This document shows positions 26,393 to 36,491 of a DNA stretch of 64,000 nucleotides, piece after piece. Under the pieces are notes generated by a model. The model made no database searches. It was not told the DNA's origin and saw only the letters and a program-made list of their open reading frames with translations. The stretch comes from Synechococcus sp. A10-1-5-1. Lineage in GTDB: Bacteria > Cyanobacteriota > Cyanobacteriia > PCC-6307 > Cyanobiaceae. A program made the translations under genes and the position numbers. The first letter of the stretch is position 1, and each line of letters opens with the position of its first letter. Where the stretch lies: assembly GCF_023115425.1 (NCBI RefSeq), contig NZ_CP096032.1, positions 558,001-622,000 of the forward strand, given 5' to 3'.

Positions 26393-29300
26393 TGCTTGAG
26401 CGTCTCCTCAACGCCACGCTTCGGTTTTCGATCGCCCGCCGCTGGCTCATCGTCGCCGCAGCCATCTTGGTCAGTACCTGGGGGCTCTTCGCCATCCAGC
26501 AGATGCCGCTGGATGTTTTCCCTCCCTTTGCACCGCCGCAGGTGGACGTCCAGACCAATGCAACGGGACTAGCACCGGCGGAGGTCGAAAAGGACATCAC
26601 CCTCCCAATCGAGTCAGCCCTACAGGGAGTCCCCGGGGTGGAAACAGTGCGGTCATCGTCCAAGGTCGGGCTGTCGATGGTGCAGGTGGTCTTCGCGGCT
26701 GATGTGGACATCAACCAGGCCCGGCAGGCCGTCTCCGAACGCCTCCAGCCGGTGCGGTCGCAACTGCCCCCAACGGCTGATGAGCCGGAAATTTCACCCC
26801 TGGTCTCTCCGCTAGGCACGGTCCTGCAGGTCGCCTTCAGCCTCAAGCCTGGGGGAAGCACACCGGAACTCGAACTCCGCCAACTAGTGGCGTCGAGCTT
26901 CACTCATCCGCTGCTGGAGATTCCCGGCGTGGCGCAGGTGACGATTTACGGGGGAGATGAGATCCAGCAACAGGTATGGGTTGACCCAGCCAAACTCCAC
27001 CGGAATCAACTCTCCCTCACTCAAGTTGGGGAAGCGGCCGCTGCCGCAAGCCACAGCGGTCCTGGCGGTTTTCTAATCCAAGGCGGGCGAGAAGCCCTAG
27101 TGCGCATTGATGGCAGCGCACGCTCGAGTGAGACCTTGGCGCAATCCGCCGTGAAAGGACGCAACGGAACGTCGATCTCCCTAAGGGATGTCGCAGAAGT
27201 CCGCAGAGGAGGAGCCTTGCGGCGTGGGGAAGCCAGCTTCAACGGTGCGCCAGCCGTCGTGCTGATGGTCAATAAACAACCGGATGTCGATACACCAACA
27301 GTGACGCAGGCGGTGGAGGAACGCATCAACGCCATCAGCCGGACACTACCTAAAGACGTTGAGATTCAAATCACGTTCCGACAGGCCAACTTCATCGACA
27401 CGGCCATCAGAAATGTCAGTTCATCATTGATCTCCGGAGTGGTGATCGTCGCCCTGATCATCACGCTGTTTCTGATGAACTGGCGGGCAGCGCTGATTAG
27501 CCTGAGTGCGATTCCCCTCTCGCTGCTGATTGGTCTCTTGCTGATGAAGGCCTTGGGGTTAGGAATCAACACCATGACGTTGGGCGGTCTCGTTGTCGCG
27601 ATCGGATCGGTCGTTGATGACTCGATCGTCGACATGGAGAACTGCTATCGAGGATTGCGGCGCAATCAAAGAGCAACCGACCCCAAGAATCCCTTGGATG
27701 TGGTCTATGAGACCTCTCTAGAAGTGCGCCAGCCAGTGATGCTCTCCACTCTGATCATCTTGGTGGTTTTCACACCGATCTTTTCTCTCTCCGGTGTCGA
27801 GGGACGAATCTTTGAACCGATGGGACTGGCCTACCTGCTCTCGATTGGAGCATCAACCCTGGTCGCCGTCACCTTGTCGCCAGCCCTTTGTGCATTGCTG
27901 CTCGCTCCAAGAGCACTGCCGATCCAAAACACATGGATCGTGGATCGGGCGGAGCGTCTCTATCGACCCATCCTCGAGGCAACCCTCAAATCACCCCGTC
28001 GTGTCCTAACAACTGCTTTGGCCTGTGTCGTAGCGACCGCTCTGATTCTGCCCAGTCTGGGACGGGTCTTCCTTCCTGAGTTCAGAGAGCAATCCCTGGT
28101 GAACTCAATGGTTCTCTACCCCGGGGTGTCATTGGAGATGACCAGCCGAGCGGGGGCAGCGCTAAGCCACTCACTCAGTGGGGATCCTCGATTCCAGTGG
28201 GTGCAGGTTCGAGCGGGACGCGCACCCGGTGATGCCGATGGGGCCGGGGTAAACATGGCCCATGTGGATGTGGAGTTAAGCGATCAGGCCATGGCTGATC
28301 GCTCCGGGGCCATTCGTGCTCTGCGAGAGGCTTTTTTGCGGCTGCCGGGCGTCGCACCAAATGTCGGAGGCTTCATCTCCCACCGAATGGATGAGGTGCT
28401 CTCAGGAGTGAGAAGTGCCATTGCGGTCAAGATCTACGGGCCAGACCTCGAGGAACTACGCAGGATCGGAGAGGAAGTCCGCGAGGCCATCCATCCAATC
28501 GAAGGAGTTGTCGATCTACAACTTGATCCGCAATTACCCATCCAGCAGGTGCGCGTGCAGTTCAACCGCAACGCAGTGATGGCCAGCGGCAGCACGATTC
28601 AGGAGCTGGCGACTCAGGCCGAGATCGCATTGAACGGAAAAGTAGTCGGCCGCATCCATGATGGACAGCAATCCCTGGACGTGTTTGTTGGCGTCCCAGA
28701 GGATGATCGCAACGACCTGGATGCGATTCGAGCCCTTCCGCTCTTGACTGGATCGGGCACATTGATCCGCCTAGGGGAGTTGGCCTCAGTCGACTACGAC
28801 CTTGGTGCAAATATCGTCAATCGTGAGGATGTCTCACGGTTGATCGTCGTCTCGGCCAATGTCAGCGATCGGCCTCTCGGCTCAGTGGTGCATGACATCC
28901 AGCGCACCCTCACCAAGAGGATCAAGCTCCCAAGAGGCTATGTGATTCGCTACGGCGGGCAGTTCGAGGCAGAAGAACGCGCGACTTTCAATTTGCTGAC
29001 CTACAGCTTGCTTGCTGCCGCGGTGATCACGCTTTTGATGTGGATGGCCGTGCGCTCCTGGCCAGCCACGCTGGCGATCGTGATCAATCTTCCCCTGGCC
29101 CTTGTGGGTGGCCTGGTAGCAGTTGTCATCAGTGGTGGCGTGCTCTCCATTGCCTCCCTCGTGGGCTTCATCACCCTGTTCGGTGTGGCCGTGCGCAACG
29201 GACTACTACTGGTCGATAACTACAGCCGCCGCCATGCCTCCAGTCAGACGCTGACGGAAGTGCTGCGTGAAGGAAGTCTGGAACGGCTCAACGCAATCTT

Positions 29301-29508
29301 GATGACAGCCCTCACCTCCGCACTCGGCATGCTGCCCCTTGCCCTGGCATTCGGGGCAGGGAACGAGATCCTGCAGCCGCTAGCCATCGTTGTGCTTGGT
29401 GGATTGCCCACTTCAACGCTGCTGACCCTCGTGGTGCTCCCTGCGCTCTACGCCCAGTTCGGCACGGCACTCTTGAGCCAAGCGCCAAAGAATGGCCTCC
29501 GCCGTTAG
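26392..29508 (+). CDS. heavy-metal RND efflux pump (CusA/CzcA family)
   Basis: The 1038-residue inner-membrane proton antiporter has the normal length and layout: helix 1 near 15-35, a large periplasmic loop with QMPLDVFPPFAPPQVDVQT, helices 2-6 near 335-540, a second periplasmic loop and helices 8-12 near 860-1025. The helix-4 motif VVAIGSVVDDSIVDMENC carries the Asp residues needed for proton relay in this family. No clear Cu (CusA) or Zn/Co (CzcA) subtype motif is seen, so the metal is open. The only adaptor nearby is the truncated one just upstream, and no outer-membrane channel gene is present. Confidence 0.92.
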   Translation: MLERLLNATLRFSIARRWLIVAAAILVSTWGLFAIQQMPLDVFPPFAPPQVDVQTNATGLAPAEVEKDITLPIESALQGVPGVETVRSSSKVGLSMVQVVFAADVDINQARQAVSERLQPVRSQLPPTADEPEISPLVSPLGTVLQVAFSLKPGGSTPELELRQLVASSFTHPLLEIPGVAQVTIYGGDEIQQQVWVDPAKLHRNQLSLTQVGEAAAAASHSGPGGFLIQGGREALVRIDGSARSSETLAQSAVKGRNGTSISLRDVAEVRRGGALRRGEASFNGAPAVVLMVNKQPDVDTPTVTQAVEERINAISRTLPKDVEIQITFRQANFIDTAIRNVSSSLISGVVIVALIITLFLMNWRAALISLSAIPLSLLIGLLLMKALGLGINTMTLGGLVVAIGSVVDDSIVDMENCYRGLRRNQRATDPKNPLDVVYETSLEVRQPVMLSTLIILVVFTPIFSLSGVEGRIFEPMGLAYLLSIGASTLVAVTLSPALCALLLAPRALPIQNTWIVDRAERLYRPILEATLKSPRRVLTTALACVVATALILPSLGRVFLPEFREQSLVNSMVLYPGVSLEMTSRAGAALSHSLSGDPRFQWVQVRAGRAPGDADGAGVNMAHVDVELSDQAMADRSGAIRALREAFLRLPGVAPNVGGFISHRMDEVLSGVRSAIAVKIYGPDLEELRRIGEEVREAIHPIEGVVDLQLDPQLPIQQVRVQFNRNAVMASGSTIQELATQAEIALNGKVVGRIHDGQQSLDVFVGVPEDDRNDLDAIRALPLLTGSGTLIRLGELASVDYDLGANIVNREDVSRLIVVSANVSDRPLGSVVHDIQRTLTKRIKLPRGYVIRYGGQFEAEERATFNLLTYSLLAAAVITLLMWMAVRSWPATLAIVINLPLALVGGLVAVVISGGVLSIASLVGFITLFGVAVRNGLLLVDNYSRRHASSQTLTEVLREGSLERLNAILMTALTSALGMLPLALAFGAGNEILQPLAIVVLGGLPTSTLLTLVVLPALYAQFGTALLSQAPKNGLRR

Positions 29509-29740
29509 AGACCCATAGCCCCTCGCAGAGCCGCAGCGCATCAGCTCGGGGTAGCGCTGCGGCATTCCAAGAGCTGCCTCGCGGATTGGTGTTCTGGCGC
29601 TCCAATTATTTGCTCAGAGGCTTGACAAAGCCGATGCAGTCTCGAGGTATGCAGATTTTGGGCATTATCGCTGAAATGAATAAACACCGCAATGGGGTTG
29701 TCTTCACTGGGAATGCACCCCACAAGCAATATCGATTTCA
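29509..29740. other. non-coding gap after the RND pump
   Basis: No gene is evident on either strand. A possible promoter for the small His/Cys-rich gene is TTGACA near 29622 with TATGCA after ~20 bp, a long spacer like that of MerR-type promoters. The match is weak, with no clear dyad. Confidence 0.3.
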
Positions 29741-29983
29741 ATGAGGAAAACTTCCAACGAAAAATCAGTCCTGGCAATCGCTGCCATAGTTGGCCTGCTG
29801 TCAGCAGGCGCGTTATCAACGGCGAACGCGCAACAACCGCAACGCCAACATCCACCTCCAAATACGCCCATCAACAATCCACATCACGGCCCAATGCATG
29901 GAGGTTGCTGTGATACGAGAGAACCACCCTGCAAACACCAACAACATCTTGAGCATCACAAACGCCAGGCTCCGCAGTCATAA
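29741..29983 (+). CDS. small secreted His/Cys-rich putative metal-binding protein
   Basis: The 80-residue precursor has a signal peptide (SVLAIAAIVGLLSAGALSTA, cleavage after ANA). The mature part is only ~50 residues, rich in His, Cys, Pro and Gln: NNPHHGPMHGGCCDTREPPC, then KHQQHLEHHKRQ. It is likely a periplasmic metal buffer or chaperone, by composition and by position between an RND pump and other metal-island genes. I do not recognise a family. Confidence 0.6.
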   Translation: MRKTSNEKSVLAIAAIVGLLSAGALSTANAQQPQRQHPPPNTPINNPHHGPMHGGCCDTREPPCKHQQHLEHHKRQAPQS

Positions 29984-30194
29984 AAGCTGGACTCCAGACA
30001 CACGAAGAAAAAAGATTCAGGGCCAACTGGGTCGAATCACGCTCTGACGCTGAGACGCAGTGATGATCTCATCTCAACATTGGTGATCAGAAGTTTCTTA
30101 TTACTGCAAAGCAACATGAAAGCCACAATATCGATACGCAATAATCACTTTTGCGTGGATTCACATCCAGAAAAGACATTGTTAATTCACCCCA

Positions 30195-30461
30195 ATGCCC
30201 CAGGCGATGCACCAGGCAGCCCAAATCAGGAACCAACCAAACAGAAAACGATCTCACCTCGTCTTTTACGGCTTTCTATTTGTCAGCGTTATATACCTAA
30301 TACTGGAGCACACAGCCCATACCCTGGGCGCACTTCCCTATTTACTTTTTCTCATTTGCCCGCTAATGCACCTATTGATGCATGGAGGGAATCGGTGCTC
30401 TCACGGATATAGCGACCATGGGGCAGAAAGCAGTCAACCGAATACAGGCGGACAGAAATGA
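30195..30461 (+). CDS. small DUF2933-like membrane protein
   Basis: The 88-residue protein has one or two hydrophobic segments (LVFYGFLFVSVIYLILEHTA, LGALPYLLFLICPLMHLLMH) followed by HGGNRCSHGYSDHG. The ending CPLMHLxMHGGxxxHG is the hallmark of DUF2933 proteins, which often sit beside metal-efflux genes. It overlaps the following methyltransferase-like gene by ATGA (30458-30461). Function is unknown; the Cys/Met/His cluster suggests metal binding. Confidence 0.7.
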   Translation: MPQAMHQAAQIRNQPNRKRSHLVFYGFLFVSVIYLILEHTAHTLGALPYLLFLICPLMHLLMHGGNRCSHGYSDHGAESSQPNTGGQK

Positions 30462-31096
30462 GTCAACCAAACATGCCCGCCTATGGTCACTGGGGAATAG
30501 TCGCAGTAAATGCGTCGGTATTCGTTTTATTTGCGCTTAGCTTTTTTAAACCCAAGACGAGTCGTGACTGGAGAACGTTTGGAGGATTTAGTGCCTTTAT
30601 CGTGGCCCTATTCGCTGAGATGTATGGATTCCCCTTGACAATCTACCTTCTGTCTGGATGGCTACAAAGACAGCTCCCTTCTGTCAACTGGTTCTCGCAT
30701 GACGCGGGTCATCTCCTGGAAATGCTGTTTGGCTGGAGACATAACCCTCATTTCGGTCCATTCCATATTGCCAGTTTTACTCTAATCATTCTCGGCTTCA
30801 CTCTTATAGCGAGGGGCTGGGAAGTGCTTTACAAAGCGCAGCAAAAACAGGAACTAGCAACAACGGGCGTCTATGCACGATTACGACACCCTCAATACAT
30901 GGGCTTTATTCTTGTAATGACAGGATTTCTTTTTCAGTGGCCAACATTGCTGACATTGTTAATGTACCCAATCTTGATCACAATGTATGTCCGCCTAGCC
31001 CACCAAGAGGAACGCGAAGTGACGCGCGAATTCGGCATACGGTACCTGCGGTATAAAGGAGAGGTGCCAGCCTGGTTTCCACGGAAGTGCGGATGA
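30458..31096 (+). CDS. isoprenylcysteine-methyltransferase-like membrane protein
   Basis: The 212-residue protein has about five membrane helices. It ends in the ICMT/phospholipid-methyltransferase signature: LATTGVYARLRHPQYMGFIL, then RLAHQEEREVTREFGIRYLR with the conserved acidic pair. Bacterial members near metal-resistance genes are common, but their substrate is not established. It is translationally coupled to the DUF2933 gene. Confidence 0.82.
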   Translation: MSQPNMPAYGHWGIVAVNASVFVLFALSFFKPKTSRDWRTFGGFSAFIVALFAEMYGFPLTIYLLSGWLQRQLPSVNWFSHDAGHLLEMLFGWRHNPHFGPFHIASFTLIILGFTLIARGWEVLYKAQQKQELATTGVYARLRHPQYMGFILVMTGFLFQWPTLLTLLMYPILITMYVRLAHQEEREVTREFGIRYLRYKGEVPAWFPRKCG

Positions 31097-31441
31097 AACA
31101 TCTTCAGAAGAATAATTAATAGATAGACGAGAGAGACAGGCAGGCAAAACGTAGAGAGAATCAGCCTCATGCACCGCCACAAAGCCAAAATCCCAGAGAT
31201 CCAAGCCCGATATTTAATCGTGACTTAGGAAGTTTCTGACGCCCTGAGAGACGTAAGAGCTGATACCACAAACAGCAACACCGAAAGAGTGTTCATGAGC
31301 GACTCCGGCATAACTGGTGAATGAATGCAGCATGACAATGCAATGCCACAGACCATGTCCATGCTGTCAGTGATCTATTTGGCAGCGACTTCGTTCATCA
31401 GCTGATGACCACCACACAAACCAGGTTCCCGACCTGACGTC
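31097..31441. other. gap before the CPx ATPase
   Basis: I see no gene, tRNA or strong terminator in these 345 nt. The base composition is lower in GC than the ATPase gene that follows, which fits a junction between segments of different origin. Confidence 0.3.
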
Positions 31442-33592
31442 ATGGACAGCAGAACACCCGCACAGACCTTGAGCCTGATGGCCAAGGATCCCATCTGCGG
31501 CATGGTCGTGCCCACAGCCACTGCCCTGTCCGCCACACGAGCAGGACGCACCTACTACTTCTGCAGCGAGGGCTGCCAGCAGACTTTCCTAGCCCCTCAA
31601 CAGCAGCTGCGGCGTATGCGCCGCCGTATTGGGATTGCGCTGAGTGGAGTGCTGGCTTTAGCGATTCTGCGCGCGAGTGCGTTCCTCGCCCTGGCCGCCG
31701 GGGTGAGCATCATCAACATGACTCCGGTAGCCCAGCTTCCCTGGCTCACATGGGGGGTATGGCTATTCCTGCTGGCTACGCCCGTACAGGTGTTCGGGGG
31801 GTGGAGTTTTTATGTGGGGGCATGGTCGGCCCTAAGGCGTCGGGCCCTGAATATGGACGTCCTGATCGCGCTAGGCACCTCTGTGGCTTACGCCTACAGC
31901 GTGGTCGTGGTCTTTGCTCCGCAGTGGCTTCCGGTCGGCATAGACGAGGGGAGTGTTTACTTCGAGGTGTCGGCCGTCGTCATCACCTTTGTGCTGCTCG
32001 GTCAATATATGGAGGAGATCATTAAGCAGCGCTCCTCCGCAGCCGTGCGGCGACTGCTGGATCTCCAGCCGGCCAATGCAACCGTCATTCGATCAGGCCA
32101 AGAAATGACGGTGCCGGCCGAGACGGTGCGGCTCGGTGATCTGGTGCTGGTGCGGCCCGGAGAAAAGGTACCGACCGACGGAGTTGTCGTTGGTGGGACC
32201 TCGTCCGTGGATGAGGCGCTTGTTACCGGCGAATCGCTCCCCGTGAGCAAGCAGACCGGCTCAGAACTCATCGGTGGCACGCTCAACGGCCCTGGCCTAC
32301 TGCGCTTTGAGGCCACTCGAGTGGGGGCAGACACAGCCCTGGCACAGATCATCCGCATCGTGGAGGAGGCCCAGGTCAGCTCCGCGCCAGTACAAGTGCT
32401 GGCCGATCGGGTCGCGGCCTGGTTCGTACCAGCAGTGGTGACCTTGGCGTTCGGGGCCTTTGCCCTCTGGACCCTGGCCGGCAGTTTCAGTAGTGGCCTG
32501 CTGGCCTTCATTGCCGTGCTGGTGATTTCCTGCCCCTGTGCACTGGGTATCGCCACGCCCGCAGCCTTGATGGTGGGAGTAGGGAAGGGTGCTGAGCTAG
32601 GCATCCTGATCCGTAGCGGTGAAGTCCTGGAGCGTGTAGAGCAGCTCACCACCGTGGTGTTCGACAAAACCGGCACCCTGACCCAAGGAAAGCCCTCTCT
32701 CACGCAGGTTGTCCCGCTGGGGGAGCGAACAAGGCAGGTGATCCTGCAGCTGGCGGCCGCGCTAGAGCACGGCTCTGAGCATCCCCTTGCGTCGGCCCTG
32801 CTGGAAGCCGCTGCCGCCGAGGGGCTACCGCTTCTGCCAACTGTCGATTTTGAGGCTCAGGTCGGGGAGGGAGTGCAGGCCGTAGTGAGCGGACGAAACC
32901 TCTGGCTAGGGAATCGCACCCTGGCCGAGCGGTTTATCGATGAGCTCAGTGAAGGGGTAGAGCATCAATTGCAGCAGCTCGAGGCTGCAGGGAATACGGT
33001 GATGGTGCTTGGACACGGTCCGGAGGTGCTGGGGCTGCTCGCAGTAGCCGACACGGTTCGTCCGGAATCACGCCAGACGGTCGAGCTCCTCAAACAGCGG
33101 CGGATTCGTGTTGTGATGCTGAGCGGCGACAACAGCACGACCGCCAGGGCCATTGCTGCAGAGCTAGGGATCAGCGAGGTGATCGCTGAGGTGCGCCCAG
33201 CAGACAAGGCCGCCACGATCAAAAGCCTGCAGAGCACGGGCCAAATCGTGGCGATGGTCGGTGATGGTGTGAACGATGCCCCTGCTTTGGCCACTGCTGA
33301 CATCGGCATCGCTATTGGCTCGGGATCCGATGTAGCCAAAGAAGCTGGTGATCTTCTGCTTCTCGGAAATGACCTACGCGACGTGGTGACCGCCATCGGG
33401 CTCTCAAAGGCCACGATGAGGAAGATCCGCCAGAACCTTTTCTGGGCTTTTGCTTATAACAGCCTGGGGATACCGATCGCAGCGATGGGTTGGCTCAACC
33501 CCATGATCGCTGGCGCAGCGATGGCCCTCAGTTCATTGTCGGTGATCGTCAACTCCTCGTTGCTGCGAAACTACAGAAAGGCCTCGGCTTGA
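31442..33592 (+). CDS. YHS-domain CPx-type (Cu) P1B ATPase
   Basis: The 716-residue heavy-metal pump has an N-terminal YHS/TRASH-like domain (DPICGMVV, YYFCSEGCQQTF) instead of the usual HMA domain. Eight membrane helices are expected. The transport motif is CPC (VISCPCALGIATPAALMVG), phosphorylation is at DKTGTLT, the actuator has VTGESLPVSK, and the hinge is MVGDGVNDAPAL. C-terminal helices with AYNSLGIPIAAM and MALSSLSVIVNS match Cu(I) exporters of the CopA/CopB group. ATG 31478 is an alternative start just before the YHS domain. Its higher GC suggests a separate acquisition within the island. Confidence 0.92.
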   Translation: MDSRTPAQTLSLMAKDPICGMVVPTATALSATRAGRTYYFCSEGCQQTFLAPQQQLRRMRRRIGIALSGVLALAILRASAFLALAAGVSIINMTPVAQLPWLTWGVWLFLLATPVQVFGGWSFYVGAWSALRRRALNMDVLIALGTSVAYAYSVVVVFAPQWLPVGIDEGSVYFEVSAVVITFVLLGQYMEEIIKQRSSAAVRRLLDLQPANATVIRSGQEMTVPAETVRLGDLVLVRPGEKVPTDGVVVGGTSSVDEALVTGESLPVSKQTGSELIGGTLNGPGLLRFEATRVGADTALAQIIRIVEEAQVSSAPVQVLADRVAAWFVPAVVTLAFGAFALWTLAGSFSSGLLAFIAVLVISCPCALGIATPAALMVGVGKGAELGILIRSGEVLERVEQLTTVVFDKTGTLTQGKPSLTQVVPLGERTRQVILQLAAALEHGSEHPLASALLEAAAAEGLPLLPTVDFEAQVGEGVQAVVSGRNLWLGNRTLAERFIDELSEGVEHQLQQLEAAGNTVMVLGHGPEVLGLLAVADTVRPESRQTVELLKQRRIRVVMLSGDNSTTARAIAAELGISEVIAEVRPADKAATIKSLQSTGQIVAMVGDGVNDAPALATADIGIAIGSGSDVAKEAGDLLLLGNDLRDVVTAIGLSKATMRKIRQNLFWAFAYNSLGIPIAAMGWLNPMIAGAAMALSSLSVIVNSSLLRNYRKASA

Positions 33593-34012
33593 GCGCCCCC
33601 AAGGTTTCCCCAAGTCGTTTGTCAGTAGTTAGACGCAAAACCAGGAAGTGATCCCAAGTTCACCAGCTCTGGCGACAACTGTGATGGGTCCGAGAATGAC
33701 GCAATTCCTCAATGGCCTGAGTCACTGATTCAGACCTGCATGTTGGGCCTGCAGACCATTGAGCCCCCCTCTAACTCAAAGGTCGCGTGGATACAACTGC
33801 CACCGTTGACGCATCCCAAAAGGGAAACAAGAAGCAGATTTGCCTATTCAAGACTCAAGCTGTCAAGCGCAAAGTTCAGCAGCGCAGAGACGTCGCCCAA
33901 GTGAATGTTCCTTCACTCCGCACCTGGAGGTTATGAAGAGGCATGCTGCGCGGCATGAGCCCGGTTCAATGTGCGGCCATCGCGCGGGTTGGGCTTGGTC
34001 TCCAGGGTCCTT
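33593..34012. other. gap at the right side of the metal island
   Basis: No convincing gene is seen in these ~420 nt. Only short frames with no recognisable family occur. It is probably degraded sequence between the ATPase gene and the island boundary. Confidence 0.3.
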
Positions 34013-34210
34013 CTAGCTGACCTCTTCAAAGGAGTGACTGCTGATCGAAACGGCACTCAGCAACGTGTACACATCTTCAAGACCAATGATGCATTCATCC
34101 ATCGCCAAGCCCAGCTTGGCAACGGCCGAATGAATTGAGCTCCCACTGCTCGAAGCCCGAGGGATGGCAAACGTCACGCTTGATCGAGCGCAGTGAACAA
34201 GGGGTACCAC
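34013..34210 (-). CDS. possible small protein, unknown
   Basis: A 65-residue frame ends in MDECIIGLEDVYTLLSAVSI and SSHSFEEVS, which has protein-like composition. There is no recognised family and no clear ribosome site. It lies between the CPx ATPase gene and the glnN terminator, just inside the island boundary, and may be a remnant. Confidence 0.25.
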   Translation of the reverse strand: MVPLVHCARSSVTFAIPRASSSGSSIHSAVAKLGLAMDECIIGLEDVYTLLSAVSISSHSFEEVS

Positions 34211-34229
34211 TGCAGGCCCATCAAAGAGC

Positions 34230-34264
34230 GGGCAAGAGAGCTGTTAAAAACAGCGATCTTGCCC
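34230..34264. terminator. long hairpin, likely terminator of glnN
   Basis: GGGCAAGA (34230-34237) pairs with TCTTGCCC (34257-34264), and inside it GCTGTT (34240-34245) pairs with AACAGC (34249-34254), with a GA/GA internal loop and a 3-nt tip. It lies ~10 nt downstream of the glnN stop on the minus strand. The T tract is poor, so it may act mainly as an mRNA 3'-end stabiliser. Confidence 0.55.
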
Positions 34265-34270
34265 TAGCCA

Positions 34271-34310
34271 CGCCCTAACGGACGAACAGCATCTCCTGGT
34301 AGGTGGGCAG
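34271..34310. repeat. right direct repeat: intact glnN 3' end
   Basis: CGCCCTAACGGACGAACAGC (34271-34290) and ATCTCCTGGTAGGTG pair with the left copy at 23788-23824. Both repeats are in the same orientation and enclose ~10.5 kb of metal-resistance genes. This copy is inside the functional glnN frame. Confidence 0.65.
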
Positions 34311-36449
34311 GGGCCAGGCGGTGTCATCCACCAGCACCTCCAGGGCATCGGCGGCTTCGCGAAGCTCGCCCATACGAAGCATCAGCTGATCGGCGCAGTG
34401 CCGCATGTGGGCCTCGGCGCCGTGGGGCGCGTTGCCTAGGGCCGTCTCCAGGGCCGCAGCGCGGTCCAGCAGTTGTTGGTTCAGACCAGCGATCTGCTGA
34501 GCGATCGCCTTCGAGGGATTCAAGCCAATGGCCTCCTGCTCCTGCAGGGATCCGGCCAGCTCACCGAGGTAGGCGCTAACGGCGGGGTAGAGCTGGGTGC
34601 GGGCGATCCGCACGGCCAGGCGGGCCTCCACCTCAATCGCTAGGCAGTACTGCTCGGAGTACACCTCGTAGCGACTCTCCAGCTCAACGGGGCTGAGCAC
34701 GTTGTGGCGGGAGAACAGGTCGCGGATGGCCGGACGTTGCAGCACCGGCAGGGCGTCGGCGGTGGTGCGCAGGTTCTCGAGACCGCGCTCCTTGACGGCC
34801 ATTTCATGCCACTCGCTGGAGTAGCCGTCGCCGCCAAAGATCACGTTGCTGTGCTCCTTGGTGATCTGTTGGAGCACAGCCAAGCTCGCCTGCTCGATGC
34901 TCTCGCCCTTGGCCGTGCAGGCCTCCAGCTGATCGGCGATCCAGGCCAGGGAGTCGGCCAGGACGGTGTTGAGCACCACCAGGGGACCGGCCACGGATTG
35001 ACCGGAGCCCACAGCGCGGAACTCGAAGCGGTTGCCGGTAAAGGCGAAGGGGGAGGTGCGGTTACGGTCGCCGGCATCCTTGGGGAACTCCGGCAGGCTG
35101 TCGATGCCCAGACGCATCATTCCGCCAGTGGCCGAGCTCTTGAGCTGGCCGGCCTTGATCTGATTGAAGACATCCTCGAGCTGGCTGCCGAGGTAGACCG
35201 AAATGATTGCCGGGGGAGCCTCGTTGGCCCCGAGGCGGTGGTCATTGCTGGCGGTGGCAATCGCGGCGCGCATCAGCGGGCCGTACTGGTGAACGCCGCG
35301 GATCACAGCCCCGCAGAACAGCAGGAACTGCATGTTCTCGTGGGGGGTGTGGCCGGGATCCAGCAGGTTGCCCTGGGTGCTGTTGCCGATCGACCAGTTC
35401 ACGTGCTTGCCGCTGCCGTTCACACCGGCAAAGGGCTTCTCGTGCAGCAGGCAGGTGAAGCCGTGCTTTTTGGCCGTGCTCTTGAGCACGGTCATGATCA
35501 GCTGCTGGTGATCGGTCGCGACGTTGGCGGCCTCGTGCACCGGAGCGATCTCGAACTGGCCCGGGGCCACCTCGTTGTGGCGGGTCTTGGCGGGGACGCC
35601 CAGGCGGTAGAGCTGGTCCTCCACGTCCTGCATGAACACCTGCACCCGCTCCGGGATGGCGCCGAAGTAGTGGTCATCAAACTGCTGGCCCTTGGCCGGA
35701 GGCGCGCCAAAAAGGCTGCGGCCGGAGAGCTGCAGGTCAGGGCGGAGCGCCATCAGGGCGTTGTCCACCAGGAAGTACTCCTGCTCCGCGCCGCAGCTGG
35801 AGTTGATCGGAGCGATCTCGGTCTCACCGAGCAGCTGCAGCACCCGGCGGGCCTGGCGGTTCACGGCTGCGTTGGAGCGCAGCAGCGGGGTCTTCTTGTC
35901 GAGGGCTTCCCCGGTCCAGGAGACGAAGACCGTGGGGATGCAGAGGGTCACCCCATTGGGGGTGCGCATCAGCCAGGCGGGGCTGGTGGCGTCCCAAGCG
36001 GTGTAGCCGCGGGCCTCGAAGGTGGAGCGCAGGCCACCGTTGGGGAAGGAGGAACCGTCGGGCTCACCCTGCACCAGAAGCTTGCCTGTGAACGCGGTAA
36101 TGGCGCGGCCATCACTCTTCGGGGTGATGAAGCCGTCGTGCTTCTCCGCGGTCAGGTTGGTGAGTGGATAGAAGACGTGGGAGTAGTAGAGAGCGCCGCG
36201 GCTGGTCGCCCAGTCCTTCATCGCGTTCGCCACGGAGTCGGCGACGGACGGGTCGATCGCACCACCTTCACGGATGGTTTTCTGAACCGACTTGAACACC
36301 TGGCGAGGCAGGGCCTCCTTCATCCGAGCCAGGGTGAAGACGTCATCAGCCCAGATCTCATGCAGGGCTGATGGCTTGGTCACCGCAGCGGGCTTGCGCC
36401 GCTGAATGGTCTGCAGGGCAGCAAAACGCTCAGCGCTTGGCATGGCCAC
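34275..36449 (-). CDS. glnN: glutamine synthetase type III
   Basis: The 724-residue enzyme makes glutamine from glutamate, ammonia and ATP. Its length and N-terminal domain identify the GSIII class, which in cyanobacteria is typically induced by nitrogen shortage. Seen motifs: [30 protein letters not shown], and [20 protein letters not shown] in the catalytic core, and a C-terminal [11 protein letters not shown]-stop. The start may be two codons downstream (MPSAERF). No convincing NtcA site (GTA-N8-TAC) was found upstream. The 3' end is duplicated at 23.8 kb. Confidence 0.96.
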   Translation of the reverse strand: MAMPSAERFAALQTIQRRKPAAVTKPSALHEIWADDVFTLARMKEALPRQVFKSVQKTIREGGAIDPSVADSVANAMKDWATSRGALYYSHVFYPLTNLTAEKHDGFITPKSDGRAITAFTGKLLVQGEPDGSSFPNGGLRSTFEARGYTAWDATSPAWLMRTPNGVTLCIPTVFVSWTGEALDKKTPLLRSNAAVNRQARRVLQLLGETEIAPINSSCGAEQEYFLVDNALMALRPDLQLSGRSLFGAPPAKGQQFDDHYFGAIPERVQVFMQDVEDQLYRLGVPAKTRHNEVAPGQFEIAPVHEAANVATDHQQLIMTVLKSTAKKHGFTCLLHEKPFAGVNGSGKHVNWSIGNSTQGNLLDPGHTPHENMQFLLFCGAVIRGVHQYGPLMRAAIATASNDHRLGANEAPPAIISVYLGSQLEDVFNQIKAGQLKSSATGGMMRLGIDSLPEFPKDAGDRNRTSPFAFTGNRFEFRAVGSGQSVAGPLVVLNTVLADSLAWIADQLEACTAKGESIEQASLAVLQQITKEHSNVIFGGDGYSSEWHEMAVKERGLENLRTTADALPVLQRPAIRDLFSRHNVLSPVELESRYEVYSEQYCLAIEVEARLAVRIARTQLYPAVSAYLGELAGSLQEQEAIGLNPSKAIAQQIAGLNQQLLDRAAALETALGNAPHGAEAHMRHCADQLMLRMGELREAADALEVLVDDTAWPLPTYQEMLFVR

Positions 36450-36491
36450 TTTGGTATCAGAGTGAAACCATCATCGGGGACGGCCGTTCAC

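Noticed and set aside
34704-36371. Plus-strand frame of 555 residues opposite glnN
   Set aside because: It is an antisense shadow in a GC-rich gene; glnN has full family motifs on the minus strand.
36450-36491. NtcA site upstream of glnN
   Set aside because: GTATCAGAGTGAAAC has only one proper half-site; it does not match GTA-N8-TAC.
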